Assembly (NCBI RefSeq): GCF_030818775.1
Contig: NZ_JAUTAU010000001.1
Span: forward strand, 3,104,001 to 3,168,000
Origin: Bacillus sp. SORGH_AS_0510
GTDB taxonomy: Bacteria > Bacillota > Bacilli > Bacillales > Cytobacillaceae
Direction of reading: 5' to 3'
DNA length: 64,000 nt
In this document: positions 8,946 to 18,109 of the stretch, piece after piece
Layout: every line of letters starts with the position of its first letter
How positions within the stretch are numbered: position 1 is the first letter of the stretch
Translations under genes and position numbers: made by a program
Notes under the pieces: model-generated
The model's database searches: none
What the model saw: the letters and a program-made list of their open reading frames with translations, nothing else
What the model was told of the DNA's origin: nothing

Positions 8946-9080
8946 AGAAAAGCGTAAGCGCCTTGGTCAGCCCCGACAGGCAAATGTTCTTCGGCAAGAA
9001 AAGTCCGCTTTTTGACTTTTATTGCCGAAGGTTATTTGATTCGAGGGGCTAGGCGCTGGAGCTAGACAGTTCTCGAAGTC
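8946..9080. repeat. Two-hairpin REP-like intergenic element
   Basis: An outer stem pairs AGCGCCT (8957-8963) and AGCCCCGA with GGGGCT and AGGCGCT (9045-9057), leaving a small TGGTC bulge. An inner long hairpin pairs CTTCGGCAA (8989-8997) with TTGCCGAAG (9022-9030), continued by AAAAGTC/GACTTTT. It sits between livF and livK. I recall similar AGCGCCTTGG...GCTAGACA blocks between genes in other bacilli. It could attenuate or stabilise the importer mRNA. Only one copy is in this window. Confidence 0.7.
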
Positions 9081-9097
9081 GAAAATTATACACTCAA

Positions 9098-9805
9098 TTA
9101 AGCGCCAATATACGCCTTTCGTACTTCATCATTAGCAAATAACTCTTCTGACGTTCCTTGGAGGACGATCGATCCATTTTCAAATACATAGCCTTTATCA
9201 GCGATTTTTAAGGCAGCATTTGCATTTTGTTCCGCAAGTAAAATAGTGGTGCCTTCCTTATTTATTTTTTGAATAACCTCAAACATTTGCTCCACAATTA
9301 ATGGAGCAAGGCCAATGGATGGTTCATCCAGTAGCAACAACTTAGGTTTTGACATCAGTGCTCTGCCAATCGCTAGCATTTGCTGCTGACCACCACTAAG
9401 AGAGCCTGCCGCATCATTCTTTTTTTCCTTCAGGATAGGAAATAACTCATACACATGCTCAAGAGAATGCTTGTATTCTTCCTTTTTGCGGCGGTGAACA
9501 TAGGCACCCATCCGAAGATTCTCTTGAACCGACATGGCAGGGAACAATTTCCTTCCTTCTGGGCATTGACCAATCCCTAATTTTACAATCTGGTCTGCTG
9601 ATGTTCGATTTAACCTTTTACCTTCGAAAAGAATGTCCCCAGAAGAAGGCTTACTAAGAGCGCTAATGGTCCTAAAGGTGGTACTTTTACCCGCACCATT
9701 TGAGCCCAATAAAACAACGATTTCTCCTTTGTTCACCTCAATATTGATGTCTTGAACGGCCGTGAAACTCCCATATTTGACAGAGACATTTTGTAAACTA
9801 AGCAA
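9098..9805 (-). CDS. ABC importer ATPase, LivF type
   Basis: Cytoplasmic ATPase of a branched-chain-amino-acid-type ABC importer, 235 residues. Walker A GSNGAGKST is at 34-42, the ABC signature LSGGQQQ at 136-142 and Walker B LLLLDEPS at 156-163, all intact, with the H-loop Glu/Gln region ILLAEQNA after it. Its start overlaps the LivG-type gene by 8 bases. It is the canonical partner of the neighbouring LivG-type subunit, whose signature motif is degenerate, so the intact signature here matters for catalysis. Confidence 0.94.
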   Translation of the reverse strand: MLSLQNVSVKYGSFTAVQDINIEVNKGEIVVLLGSNGAGKSTTFRTISALSKPSSGDILFEGKRLNRTSADQIVKLGIGQCPEGRKLFPAMSVQENLRMGAYVHRRKKEEYKHSLEHVYELFPILKEKKNDAAGSLSGGQQQMLAIGRALMSKPKLLLLDEPSIGLAPLIVEQMFEVIQKINKEGTTILLAEQNANAALKIADKGYVFENGSIVLQGTSEELFANDEVRKAYIGA

Positions 9806-10565
9806 TGGCGCTCCCTCCCAGATACGCTTTTATGACCGTTTCATTGTTCCGAATTTCCTCAGGTCTCCCCTCGGCAATTTTTTCCCCATAGTTTAAAACC
9901 ATAATCTTATCGGCAATCTTCATGATCATCGACATTTTGTGCTCGATTAAGCAAACGGTAATTCCTTTATTCACCATCTTTTTCATTAACTCTGCTAATC
10001 CTTCCGTTTCATCCGGGTTGACTCCGGCTGCCGGTTCATCGAGAAACACGATTTCCGGGTCGGTTGCCAACGCCAGAGCAAAGGCGGTACGCTTCTTTTC
10101 CTCCTGTGTTAAGCTACCGACGAGTTTATTAGCGGTATGGTTTAAATCAACAAACTCCAAAACTTCCATTGCCTTTTCCCGGCATTGTTTCTCTTCACTT
10201 TTTAAACGAGGTGTTCGAAGGACCGCATCTAGCAAGTTGGACTTGGTACGAAGACGATGTCCAACAATGACATTATCCAGAACAGTGGATTGTTCAAACA
10301 AATTGGTCGTTTGAAAAGTTCTGGCAATTCCAAGCTCAGCAATTTTATTGGAAGGCAAAGTAGTAATATCCCGTCCTTTAAAAATAACCTGTCCTGAGCT
10401 GGGTCGATGGAAACCGCTAATTAAGTTGAAAAATGTGGATTTCCCTGCTCCATTGGGTCCAATAATGGCATTGATTTTTCCCTGCTCTATTGCAAAATCA
10501 ACATTATTTACAGCCACAAGGCCGCCAAACTTCTTTGTTAGATTTTTCGTCTCCAAAAATTGCAT
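9798..10565 (-). CDS. ABC importer ATPase, LivG type, with degenerate signature motif
   Basis: Second ATPase of the importer, 255 residues. Walker A GPNGAGKST at 36-44, the Q-loop region ARTFQTTNLF and Walker B IVFLDEPAAGVNP (near 172-184) are normal, and the family-specific insertion is present. The position normally occupied by the LSGGQ/LSYGQ signature reads LTQEEKKR at 152-159, so the Gly pair that contacts ATP is missing. The pump may therefore have one weakened ATP site, as in asymmetric ABC systems. It starts 2 bases after the livM stop and overlaps livF by 8 bases. Confidence 0.92.
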   Translation of the reverse strand: MQFLETKNLTKKFGGLVAVNNVDFAIEQGKINAIIGPNGAGKSTFFNLISGFHRPSSGQVIFKGRDITTLPSNKIAELGIARTFQTTNLFEQSTVLDNVIVGHRLRTKSNLLDAVLRTPRLKSEEKQCREKAMEVLEFVDLNHTANKLVGSLTQEEKKRTAFALALATDPEIVFLDEPAAGVNPDETEGLAELMKKMVNKGITVCLIEHKMSMIMKIADKIMVLNYGEKIAEGRPEEIRNNETVIKAYLGGSAIA

Positions 10566-10567
10566 CC

Positions 10568-11600
10568 CTAGACCTCCTCTACTTGCTTTTCCCGGTCGAT
10601 AAATGGCTTATTGTTAGAGCGGGCCATAGTTGGGTAGTGCAGCTGTTCTTTTTTCAACTTCCGCTTAGCCAACATATTTGAAACCGCTCCTACAATTCCA
10701 CGAGGGTAGAAAATGATTAACAAGGTTAAGACAGGACCGAAAATGAGCATCCGGTATTGCTGAAAATCCTGGAGTTGTTGCGAAAGCCAAACGATAATAA
10801 ACGTTCCGACCAATGGTCCGCTAAGCGTGCCAATTCCTCCCACAAGTAAATACGTTAAGAGGTCAAAGGTGATTGTAATGGAGCCAATGTCCGGGCCAAT
10901 AAAACGGACAAAGGAAGCATATAGGGCTCCAGATAATCCGGCAAATAGGGTGGAAAGCACAAAGACTGTTAATTTATTTTTCATGGTGGAAATTCCAATC
11001 GTTTGTGCGAGGTCTTCACTGTTTCGTATAGCAATATAGGTCCGACCGGATAACGAGTGAATAATCCGATACATGACTAGCACCACTAAAAGCAAGAAGA
11101 AAAGAACTAAATAATAATGAGATACCTCTGAATCAAAGGTTATTGGTCCAATCCCTGCTGGTGCTGGAATTCCGATCAACCCCCGGACACCCTCTGTTAA
11201 GCTGTCCCATTTATCAATAATGAGATAGATAATGTAACCCAAACATAAGGTATAAATGGCAAAGAAGTGTTCTTTCGTCCGTAAGGCGATTAAGCCCACG
11301 AGGAAACCTAGTACACTAGTAATGACCAGAGATAAAAAGAAAGCGCCCCAGAAATTCATCCCTGCTTTTACCGTTAAAATCCCTAAAGAGTAAGCTCCTA
11401 TTCCAAAGAAGCCAGCATGGGCCAGTGAAAGATAGCCCGTATAACCAGCTAGTAAATTCAAACCGTATACTCCTATCATCCAAAATAAAAGAAAGTGTCA
11501 TGATGTGGATGAAGTAATTGTTATTGGATACTATTGGGAACCCGACAGCACATAGGATTAATACAATAATCACATTTCTTTGATTGAATACCTTTCCCAT
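10568..11600 (-). pseudogene. ABC importer permease, LivM type, frameshifted
   Basis: Inner-membrane permease of the LivM family, expected to be about 344 residues. The N-terminal part reads MGKVFNQRNVIIVLILCAVG and is in frame up to TLSFI near 11487. The rest (MIGVYGLNLLAGYTGY onward, with the family's LSLAHAGFFGIGAYS) continues in another frame down to 10568. One extra T in the run TTTTATTTTGG on the coding strand (near 11482-11490) explains the break. Removing it gives FIWMIGVYG and a full-length protein, and the span of 1033 bases is 344 codons plus one. It may be a real mutation, a slippage site or a sequencing error. Both parts are otherwise intact, and the overlap with livH is preserved. 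Confidence 0.85.
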
Positions 11601-12463
11601 TAATGTCCCCCCTTAGAAAACAATCCAGTTGGTTTTAACGTTAAGATGATGACAAGGAGAACGAAGGCAATAATGTCTTTGTAGTCGTTGGAAATGTAGG
11701 TTGCGCCTAAGCTTTCACTAAAGCCTAAAATATATCCCCCGACAATGGCTCCAGGAATGCTTCCCATACCGCCGAGGATGATGATTACAAAGGCCTTTAG
11801 AATGACTAGCTGTCCCATCCCTGGGAAGACTAGATTAATAGGTGCTGAGAGAGAGGAAGCAATTGCGGCTAGCCCGCCAGAAATCATAAAGGTTAACATG
11901 GCAACCTTGTTCGTATTTATCCCAACAAGATTCGCCCCTTCCCGATTTTGTGACATGGCAATGATGGTTGCACCAGTGAATGTTTTTTTCAAGAAAAGAT
12001 AGAGAAGGAGCATGACGACAATCGCAGCTACAACAATTAGGATCCGCTGCATAGTAAACGTCAAGCCAAATAATTGAACGACTTGCCCGTAAGGAGTCGG
12101 CATACTTTGATATTCTGCCCCCCAATAAAATTGGGCAAAAGCTTCTAAGAATAAGAGAATTCCAATGGCAGCAATTTTGTCATGAATCGGCGGTGCTTCT
12201 CTGAGCGGGTGAAATACAAACCTCTCCATCATGACACCGATCAGACCGACAACAAGAATAGAAACGAATATGGCGACCCAATAATGAAGACCAAATTTGG
12301 TCATCATCGTTAAGGTTATGTATCCGCCCATCATGTACAATGCCCCATGCGCAAAATTAGGAATGTGCAGGATTCCATACACAAGCGTTAACCCTAGAGC
12401 CACTAGGGCATAAACACTTCCAATGGTTAAGCCATTAAACAGCTGCTGAATAAGGATCTCCAT
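11600..12463 (-). CDS. ABC importer permease, LivH type
   Basis: Membrane-spanning subunit of the branched-chain-amino-acid-type importer, 287 residues with about eight hydrophobic helices. The opening LFNGLTIGSVYALVALGLTL and the IPNFAHGALYMMGGYI segment are hallmarks of LivH, and the EAA-like GGMGSIPGAIVGGYILG loop that docks on the ATPases lies in the last third. Its stop overlaps the livM start. It begins 99 bases after the acyl-CoA ligase stop, a gap in which I see no terminator, so it may be read from the same transcript. Confidence 0.93.
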   Translation of the reverse strand: MEILIQQLFNGLTIGSVYALVALGLTLVYGILHIPNFAHGALYMMGGYITLTMMTKFGLHYWVAIFVSILVVGLIGVMMERFVFHPLREAPPIHDKIAAIGILLFLEAFAQFYWGAEYQSMPTPYGQVVQLFGLTFTMQRILIVVAAIVVMLLLYLFLKKTFTGATIIAMSQNREGANLVGINTNKVAMLTFMISGGLAAIASSLSAPINLVFPGMGQLVILKAFVIIILGGMGSIPGAIVGGYILGFSESLGATYISNDYKDIIAFVLLVIILTLKPTGLFSKGGH

Positions 12464-12562
12464 AGCTTCCCCCTTATATTTTGTCTAAGTTTCATCATTA
12501 CCTACTAACATCTGGCAGCCAGGGAGCGTTCCATTCGGTCGGCCCCCTTACTGAACCCACAT

Positions 12563-14239
12563 TTACTGTACCTTATCTGCCACTTTCGCTTTTTCTTCTT
12601 CCTGGAGTGTACGCCACAAGATTTTTCCACTAGAGGTCATAGGAAACTGATTACGGAATTCAATGAATCTAGGGTACTTATAGGCGGCCATATGCTGTTT
12701 CGACCACTCAATAATTTCATCCTCTGTTACTTTTCCTTCAAAGCCTTCATTTAAAATAACGAAAGCCTTGACCGTTTCTCCTCTTCTCGGATCAGGAACA
12801 CCCACTACACATGCCTGCTGGATCGCAGGGTGCTTATACAAATACGATTCCACCTCAGTTGGCCAAACTTTATAACCTGAAGCGTTAATCATCCGTTTGA
12901 CACGGTCGACTATGAAGAAATAGCCTTCCTCATCATAGCGTCCAATATCACCTGTTCTAAAAAACTGTTTTCCATCAATTTCGATAAACGCACTTCTATT
13001 TTCATCATCACGGTTATAGTAGCCTACCATGACCTGTGGACCATTCACGATTATTTCGCCTACTTCCCCTACACCTAGTTCTTTTCCTGTTGCCGGTTCA
13101 ATGATTCTAGCATCTACATCAAAGGATGGGATCCCGAGACATTGCATTTTCGGGCGCTCAGCCGGATTGAAATGTGTTTGTGCAATGGTTTCCGACAAGC
13201 CGTATCCTTCAACAAATCGCAGACCACACAAATTAAATAGCTTTTCACCCACTGCTTCAGGTAAGGCCGCACCCCCACCAGAAATCGATGTTAAGGAAGC
13301 GATATCCTCTGCTTTAAGCCTTGGATTGGCTAGGAAGTCAACAATCATGGTAGCAATCGTTACCCAGTGGGTACATTGAAGTGACTTAATCATTTCAACT
13401 GCCGCATCCCGATTCCATCTAGTTAGAATGACCATCGTACTTCCGCTATAAATTGGCATGTGCATACTGTGCACCATTCCAGTTACGTGGAAAAGTGGCA
13501 GGGACATTAAATGAACCGCGTTTGGAGTGGTATTTGACCAGTGATAGGCCCCCACTGTATTGGCGTTCACTGTTCTGTTTGTGTGCATACACCCTTTTGG
13601 CAGACCGGTTGTTCCTGACGTATATGGAAGGCAGGCAAGATCATCTGCCTTTGCTGTATGTTCTGTTGGAGTGAGATTGGCCTGTAGCGCATCGTTCCAA
13701 AGATAATGACCTGGCTCCGAAAAAGAAGCCCTCGGAGCTTCTACCTCTTTAGGAAGCATTTCTTCAAACCCAGTCCCTGCATAATCTGAGTATGCTGCAA
13801 CTAGTAAATTCTCTAAAGTAGTAGTTCCAAACAACGGACGGATTCGATCATATAATTCCTGCCCTGCTAGAGCTGTTTTGATTTCACAATCTCGCACATA
13901 AAATTTCAATTCATCCGCCACTAACATTGGATTAATAGGAACCACCACTGCATTGGCTCTTAAAATTGCATAGTAGCCAATGACAAATTGAGGTGAGTTC
14001 TGCATAAAAAGCAGTACCTTATCTCCTGTTTTCACTCCAAGTTTATGTTGTAAATAGCCAGCAAGAGCAGTTACTTCCTCATCCAGCTGTTGATAGGAAA
14101 GCTTATTGCCGTAATAGAAAATAGCATCCTGATCCGGATAACGGGCTGCACTCACTCGGAGGTTGTCATATAACGATGTTGCAGGGACTTTCAATGATTT
14201 AGAAATTTTTGGCCAGTATTCGTAATGAAGAGTAAGCAT
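12563..14239 (-). CDS. AMP-dependent acyl-CoA synthetase
   Basis: Second ANL ligase of the region, 558 residues. The phosphate-binding YTSGTTGLPKG is at 206-216; VEGYGLSETIAQ, FFRTGDIGRYDEEGYFF and DRVKRMINASGYKVWP follow, with the catalytic C-terminal Lys in MTSSGKILWR. The N-terminal 40 residues are longer than in the ligase at 4912. It begins 27 bases after the TetR gene, with a good AGGAGG. It probably loads a different acid onto CoA than the other two ligases, possibly the compound imported by the Liv-type system immediately downstream. Confidence 0.92.
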   Translation of the reverse strand: MLTLHYEYWPKISKSLKVPATSLYDNLRVSAARYPDQDAIFYYGNKLSYQQLDEEVTALAGYLQHKLGVKTGDKVLLFMQNSPQFVIGYYAILRANAVVVPINPMLVADELKFYVRDCEIKTALAGQELYDRIRPLFGTTTLENLLVAAYSDYAGTGFEEMLPKEVEAPRASFSEPGHYLWNDALQANLTPTEHTAKADDLACLPYTSGTTGLPKGCMHTNRTVNANTVGAYHWSNTTPNAVHLMSLPLFHVTGMVHSMHMPIYSGSTMVILTRWNRDAAVEMIKSLQCTHWVTIATMIVDFLANPRLKAEDIASLTSISGGGAALPEAVGEKLFNLCGLRFVEGYGLSETIAQTHFNPAERPKMQCLGIPSFDVDARIIEPATGKELGVGEVGEIIVNGPQVMVGYYNRDDENRSAFIEIDGKQFFRTGDIGRYDEEGYFFIVDRVKRMINASGYKVWPTEVESYLYKHPAIQQACVVGVPDPRRGETVKAFVILNEGFEGKVTEDEIIEWSKQHMAAYKYPRFIEFRNQFPMTSSGKILWRTLQEEEKAKVADKVQ

Positions 14240-14266
14240 TACATATCCTCCTAGTTCAATAGATTA

Positions 14267-14854
14267 TTAGATCCACTTGTAAACGCTATCATTTTTGGAT
14301 ATTCCATTTAAGATCATATCCACATAGATCTCCACGACTTTTTCCTCAGGGACCTCCCCGTCTGGGTTAAACCAGTAAAAACTCCAATTCGTCATACCAA
14401 GAATCCCCATGGTTAAAATGTCCGCACGAAGATTTGACTTAAATTGCCCTTGACGAATTCCTTCCTCAATCAGCTTTTGTGTATTTTTCCGAAAAACATT
14501 ACGTTTTCCTTTAATTTCGTCGATATAGTTTCCGCTTAAATGTCTCATCTCTCTTGAGAATATACGGGCGCTTGGCCGATCCGTCCGAATACTGCTGATT
14601 AACATAAAGATAATTTCATACAATTTTTTTGTACAATCCGTTTGAGAATGTTTGAGAATGGCTTCCTGTTTTCTTACCAGTTCCTCGATATAGGACAAGT
14701 GGATATCCTTTAGCAGTTCCTCTTTACTGGTAAAATAATAGTAAAAGGTACCTTTCGTCACACCTAGTAATTGAACAATATCCTGCACAGACGTAGATTT
14801 AAATCCATTTTGATCAAACAACTGGATCCCAGTCTCCATTAATTTTTGCTTCAT
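14267..14854 (-). CDS. TetR/AcrR family transcriptional regulator
   Basis: DNA-binding repressor of 195 residues. The N-terminal helix-turn-helix is clear (STSVQDIVQLLGVTKGTFYYYF, roughly residues 20-41), followed by the all-helical ligand-binding domain of about 145 residues. TetR proteins in such clusters usually sense an acyl-CoA or aromatic-CoA intermediate. It lies between a thiolase and an acyl-CoA ligase and is the only regulator of this type in the window. That makes it the leading candidate to bind the two matching palindromes near 17170 and 27010, which is inference. The ATG at 14854 has an AAAGGA site 9 bases upstream. Confidence 0.93.
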   Translation of the reverse strand: MKQKLMETGIQLFDQNGFKSTSVQDIVQLLGVTKGTFYYYFTSKEELLKDIHLSYIEELVRKQEAILKHSQTDCTKKLYEIIFMLISSIRTDRPSARIFSREMRHLSGNYIDEIKGKRNVFRKNTQKLIEEGIRQGQFKSNLRADILTMGILGMTNWSFYWFNPDGEVPEEKVVEIYVDMILNGISKNDSVYKWI

Positions 14855-14943
14855 CGGATAGATCCTTTCAGCAATAAACCATCTGTGAGGTTGACTAATT
14901 ATGACCCTGCCTCTTTACTTATTAAGCCAACCCCACTGAGTGT

Positions 14944-16113
14944 TTATTCGCGTTCAATTATGGTGGCGATACCCTGGCCGCCGCCGATACAGGCGGTAAT
15001 AAGGGCATATCGACCCTCTGAGCGTTTTAGTTCATAAGCTGCTTTTGTGACAAGGATGGCACCTGTTGCACCAAGCGGATGTCCATGGGCAATAGCTCCC
15101 CCGTTTATATTTACTTTTTCCAGATTCATTTCAAGCTCCCGGTTGCAAGCCAGAACCTGTGCTGCAAAAGCTTCGTTAATTTCAATTACGTCCATATCTT
15201 TTAGAGATAACCCAGACTTCTCCATTACTTTTCTAACCGCCGGAACAGGACCAATTCCCATAATGTTTGGGTCCACCCCCGCCACTGCATAGTGACGAAT
15301 TACCGCAAGCGGAGTGAGATTTAATTCCTCCGCCTTTTCTCTCGACATAATCACAAGTGCGGATGCGGCATCATTTAATCCTGAGCTATTTCCCGCCGTT
15401 ACGGTTCCTCCTTTTAGAAAAGCAGGCTGCAGCTTTGCCAATGCCTCATAAGTGGTTTGTGGTCTTGGATGCTCATCTGTCTTAAAGACAATCGGTTCAC
15501 CCTTCTTAACTGGAATCGTAATCGGAACAATTTGTTCATCAAACCGCCCTTCTTCCATTGCAAGAGCCATCCGTTGCTGACTATCGAGAGCAAACTGATC
15601 CTGTTCTTCACGAGAAATCTGATACTTTTCAACGAGATTTTCTGCCGTAATCCCCATTGGCGGATCCCCAATTTCCTTTGGAGATAACTGCGATTTCCGG
15701 AAACTTGGCGGCATAGGACTGTATGGTTTTTCTGGACGATCCATTAAATAAGGAGCCCGGCTCATGCTTTCCGTACCTCCGGCAATATAAACATCTCCAT
15801 CTCCGGCACGAATTGCCTGTGCAGCAAGGTTGATGGCATTGATTCCCGAACCGCACTGCCGGTCTACTGTTAATCCAGGCAAATCAAGAGATAAACCTGT
15901 TTGCAAAGCTGTTAATCTAGCAATATTCCCTCCCCCTGAAAGCACATTGCCAAAGATCACATCATCCACCATTTCAGGCTGAATTTTTGCTCGTTTTACC
16001 GCTTCTTTAATGACCTCTGCTCCCAATACATGTGCAGGAACACCTGCAAGGGCACTTCCCTGCCTGCCAATCGCGGTACGTACGGCTGAAACGATCACTG
16101 CATCTCTTTTCAT
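14944..16113 (-). CDS. acetyl-CoA acyltransferase (thiolase)
   Basis: Biosynthetic/degradative type thiolase, 389 residues, which cleaves 3-ketoacyl-CoA with CoA or condenses two acyl-CoAs. The nucleophilic Cys87 is in DRQCGSG, the His345 of GHPLGATG and Cys375 of CIGGGQG complete the triad, and NEAFAAQ is present. The gene opens after an AAGGGGGG site. A 195-base spacer holding the phased repeat array separates it from the upstream SDR gene, and the TetR gene follows 89 bases downstream. Together with a second thiolase at 18110 it gives the region two thiolytic enzymes, presumably for different chain lengths or branches. Confidence 0.94.
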   Translation of the reverse strand: MKRDAVIVSAVRTAIGRQGSALAGVPAHVLGAEVIKEAVKRAKIQPEMVDDVIFGNVLSGGGNIARLTALQTGLSLDLPGLTVDRQCGSGINAINLAAQAIRAGDGDVYIAGGTESMSRAPYLMDRPEKPYSPMPPSFRKSQLSPKEIGDPPMGITAENLVEKYQISREEQDQFALDSQQRMALAMEEGRFDEQIVPITIPVKKGEPIVFKTDEHPRPQTTYEALAKLQPAFLKGGTVTAGNSSGLNDAASALVIMSREKAEELNLTPLAVIRHYAVAGVDPNIMGIGPVPAVRKVMEKSGLSLKDMDVIEINEAFAAQVLACNRELEMNLEKVNINGGAIAHGHPLGATGAILVTKAAYELKRSEGRYALITACIGGGQGIATIIERE

Positions 16114-16170
16114 TGTGTAAATCCCCCCTTAGAATGTGTTTACAACTTACAAAATCCAATAAAAAATAAT

Positions 16171-16305
16171 TTATCAGCGAATCTTCGGGTTTTATCAGCG
16201 AATTTAGAAATTTATCAGCGAATCTTTAGCATTTATCAGCGAATCTAGGAATTTATCAGCGAATCTTTAGCATTTATCAGCGAATCTAGGAATTTATCAG
16301 CGAAT
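16171..16305. repeat. Phased short-repeat array, TTATCAGCGAAT family (7 units)
   Basis: Seven copies of TTATCAGCGAAT start at 16171, 16192, 16212, 16233, 16253, 16274 and 16294; spacing alternates 21, 20, 21, 20, 21, 20 (average 20.5). The tails alternate between CTTTAGCAT and CTAGGAAT, making a 41-base double unit that is repeated exactly from 16212 and from 16253. The array starts right at the SDR stop codon and lies between two genes transcribed in the same direction. On the coding strand the unit reads ATTCGCTGATAA, the same core as the array near 51400. Confidence 0.9.
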
Positions 16306-16308
16306 CTC

Positions 16309-17082
16309 TTACATTGCATGCGCTCCGCCATCCACTACAATAATGTCACCGGTAACAAAATTAGAGGCAGGTGATGCTAGGAATAGCGCTACTCCTTTAA
16401 GGTCGGTATCAGAACCAAACTTTCTCAATGGTGTACCTTCGAGAATAGCTTCCCCACCGTAGTCTAACAGGCCTTTTGACATTTTTGTCGGGAAAAAGCC
16501 TGGAGCTATTGCGTTCACATAGATTCCCTGTGGTCCCCATTTGACGGCCAAATCCTTGGTAAACGTAATTACTGCGCCTTTACTCGCGTTATAACCAATG
16601 GCATTCATGAATTTAGGATTACTGCCTTTTAAGCCTGCAACCGAAGCAATATTAATGATTTTTCCTGATTTCTGTTCTAGCATCACTTTCCCTACTGCCT
16701 GAGACATTAGGAAGGTACCCGTTACATTCACATTCATGACCTTGTACCAAGCCTCAAGCGGCATTTCTTCAACTGGTGCACCCCAAGATGCTCCACTGTT
16801 ATTGACAAGAATATCAATCCGCCCGAACTTTTCTACTGTCTTATCGACGACATTTTTGACATCTTCAGGGTTGGTGACATCACACTTCAGAGCAAAGCTC
16901 TCTACCCCAAGTTTCTTAAGTTCTTCACTTACCTCTTCACAGGCTTCTACTCTTCTTGAGCAAAGCACGACATTCGCACCTGCCTCGGCAAAACCTTCGG
17001 CGATTTGCTGACCAAGTCCTCTGCCTCCCCCAGTAACAACTGCCACTTTTCCTTTGAGATCAAAAAGTTCCTTTACATGCAT
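16309..17082 (-). CDS. SDR family oxidoreductase (gluconate 5-dehydrogenase/3-oxoacyl reductase type)
   Basis: Classical short-chain dehydrogenase of 257 residues. The cofactor motif GGGRGLGQ sits near residues 17-24, NNSGA in the NNAG position near 93 (Ser replacing Ala), the catalytic Ser in NIASVAG and the Tyr/Lys pair in YNASKGA near 165. NAD(P)-dependent oxidation or reduction of a hydroxyl or keto group, possibly on an acyl-CoA. AGGAGG precedes the ATG. It is the first gene after a 200-base promoter region that holds a palindromic operator and probably heads the thiolase-TetR-ligase-importer transcript. Confidence 0.92.
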   Translation of the reverse strand: MHVKELFDLKGKVAVVTGGGRGLGQQIAEGFAEAGANVVLCSRRVEACEEVSEELKKLGVESFALKCDVTNPEDVKNVVDKTVEKFGRIDILVNNSGASWGAPVEEMPLEAWYKVMNVNVTGTFLMSQAVGKVMLEQKSGKIINIASVAGLKGSNPKFMNAIGYNASKGAVITFTKDLAVKWGPQGIYVNAIAPGFFPTKMSKGLLDYGGEAILEGTPLRKFGSDTDLKGVALFLASPASNFVTGDIIVVDGGAHAM

Positions 17083-17159
17083 ACGTGTTCCTCCTATTTA
17101 TCTCATTTCAATTAGTTACTTTTCCAATCAATCTATTAGTCTAAATACTCAAAACCCCA

Positions 17160-17181
17160 ACATACTAACTAGTTGGTATGT
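17160..17181 (-). promoter_or_regulatory. Palindromic operator, site 1
   Basis: A 22-bp imperfect palindrome (10 of 11 pairs match) with half-sites ACATACTAACT and AGTTGGTATGT, centred at 17170/17171, in the 199-base gap upstream of the SDR gene. A TTGACA hexamer on the minus strand (17179-17184) overlaps its edge; no convincing -10 is seen at the right distance. The same ACATAC-N10-GTATGT layout recurs at 27000-27021. It is a likely TetR-family operator. Confidence 0.7.
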
Positions 17182-17281
17182 CAATAATCTTATAATATTA
17201 GAAATTTTTAGAATATTCAACATACAGTCTTTCGACAATTTCTTCATTAGTATCGTAGAAAAGTCTTTTGATTCATCCATC

Positions 17282-17695
17282 TTATCTGATAATGCGATAG
17301 AGACCCGTACCTTTGGCTATTAACACTTGGTTTTCATCTATTATTTCGGCTTCTACTGTAGCCAATTTAAACCCTTTTTGAAGAATGGTCGCACGTGCGA
17401 AAAGAATACCTGTTTGAGCTGTAGCAAAATAATGGACATCTAAATTCATAGCAGCAATTGAAGTTTGATAGGTTGCGCGAAGAACCATGGATTGTATTGC
17501 ATCAAGCATGGAAGCATGCACTCCGCCGTGAACGGTTTTATTCGTGTTTAGCAGCTCTCTTTTCAGTGTTAACTTAAGAAGGATTTCCTCCTCCTTTTCT
17601 GATACCAGTTCAAAACCAATATGGTTATAGAACGAATTGTCCTCCACCAATTTACGCAACTCCGAGTTCAATACTGACAATTGCTCCTCACCCAC
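17282..17695 (-). CDS. hotdog-fold thioesterase (PaaI-like)
   Basis: Hotdog-fold protein of 137 residues, of the PaaI/YbgC-like acyl-CoA thioesterase group. The segment NTNKTVHGGVHASMLDA carries the HGG-type signature with the active-site acid on the long helix. It follows a paralogue by 3 bases. The start is uncertain: the GTG at 17695 gives full length, while TTG codons a few positions later sit better behind a GGTGAGGAG. Likely role: release CoA from dead-end or product thioesters during acyl-CoA breakdown, which is an inference from family and neighbourhood. Confidence 0.82.
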   Translation of the reverse strand: MGEEQLSVLNSELRKLVEDNSFYNHIGFELVSEKEEEILLKLTLKRELLNTNKTVHGGVHASMLDAIQSMVLRATYQTSIAAMNLDVHYFATAQTGILFARATILQKGFKLATVEAEIIDENQVLIAKGTGLYRIIR

Positions 17696-17698
17696 TTA

Positions 17699-18082
17699 CT
17701 ATTCTTGTATAATAGGACTTGTCTTAAAAGTACCGATCCCTTTTGCGATAAGGGAATGATCTTGATCGTAAATGGTCCCTTCTGCTGTGACATATTTTCC
17801 TTCTTTTTTTAGAATCTTAGTTTCTGCATGATATTTTTCCTTAGGTGAAAGATCAAAAAACGATAGATTGAGGTTAATCGTAGCGGCGAATGAATTTGTT
17901 TCTACAGATATAGTCGCTCCCATGGTAATATCAAGCATGGTGGAGAGAACCCCAGGATGAACGCTCCCGTCATCCTGAAGTAAATGTGGTTGCATCCCTA
18001 ACTCTAATTGAAACTTATCAGACCATTTCCCACTAAAACCCATATGATCGAAAAATGTGGACGTTGTTTCGGGCATTTTCAT
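17699..18082 (-). CDS. hotdog-fold thioesterase (PaaI-like)
   Basis: Second hotdog protein, 127 residues, tandem with the one downstream but clearly diverged. The conserved stretch DDGSVHPGVLSTMLDITMGA replaces HGG by HPG and keeps the acidic residue of the central helix. An AAAGGGGAAAA site precedes the ATG. The two may act as separate homotetramers with different specificities or together as a heteromer; sequence alone does not decide. They sit between a thiolase gene and the operator region, at the end of the transcript that starts further right. Confidence 0.82.
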   Translation of the reverse strand: MKMPETTSTFFDHMGFSGKWSDKFQLELGMQPHLLQDDGSVHPGVLSTMLDITMGATISVETNSFAATINLNLSFFDLSPKEKYHAETKILKKEGKYVTAEGTIYDQDHSLIAKGIGTFKTSPIIQE

Positions 18083-18109
18083 TCATTTTTCCCCTTTAAG
18101 TAAGAATGT

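Noticed and set aside
16171..16305. Possible CRISPR array
   Set aside because: Core of 12 bases with 8-9-base tails that repeat; no unique spacers of 30 bases and no cas genes in the window.
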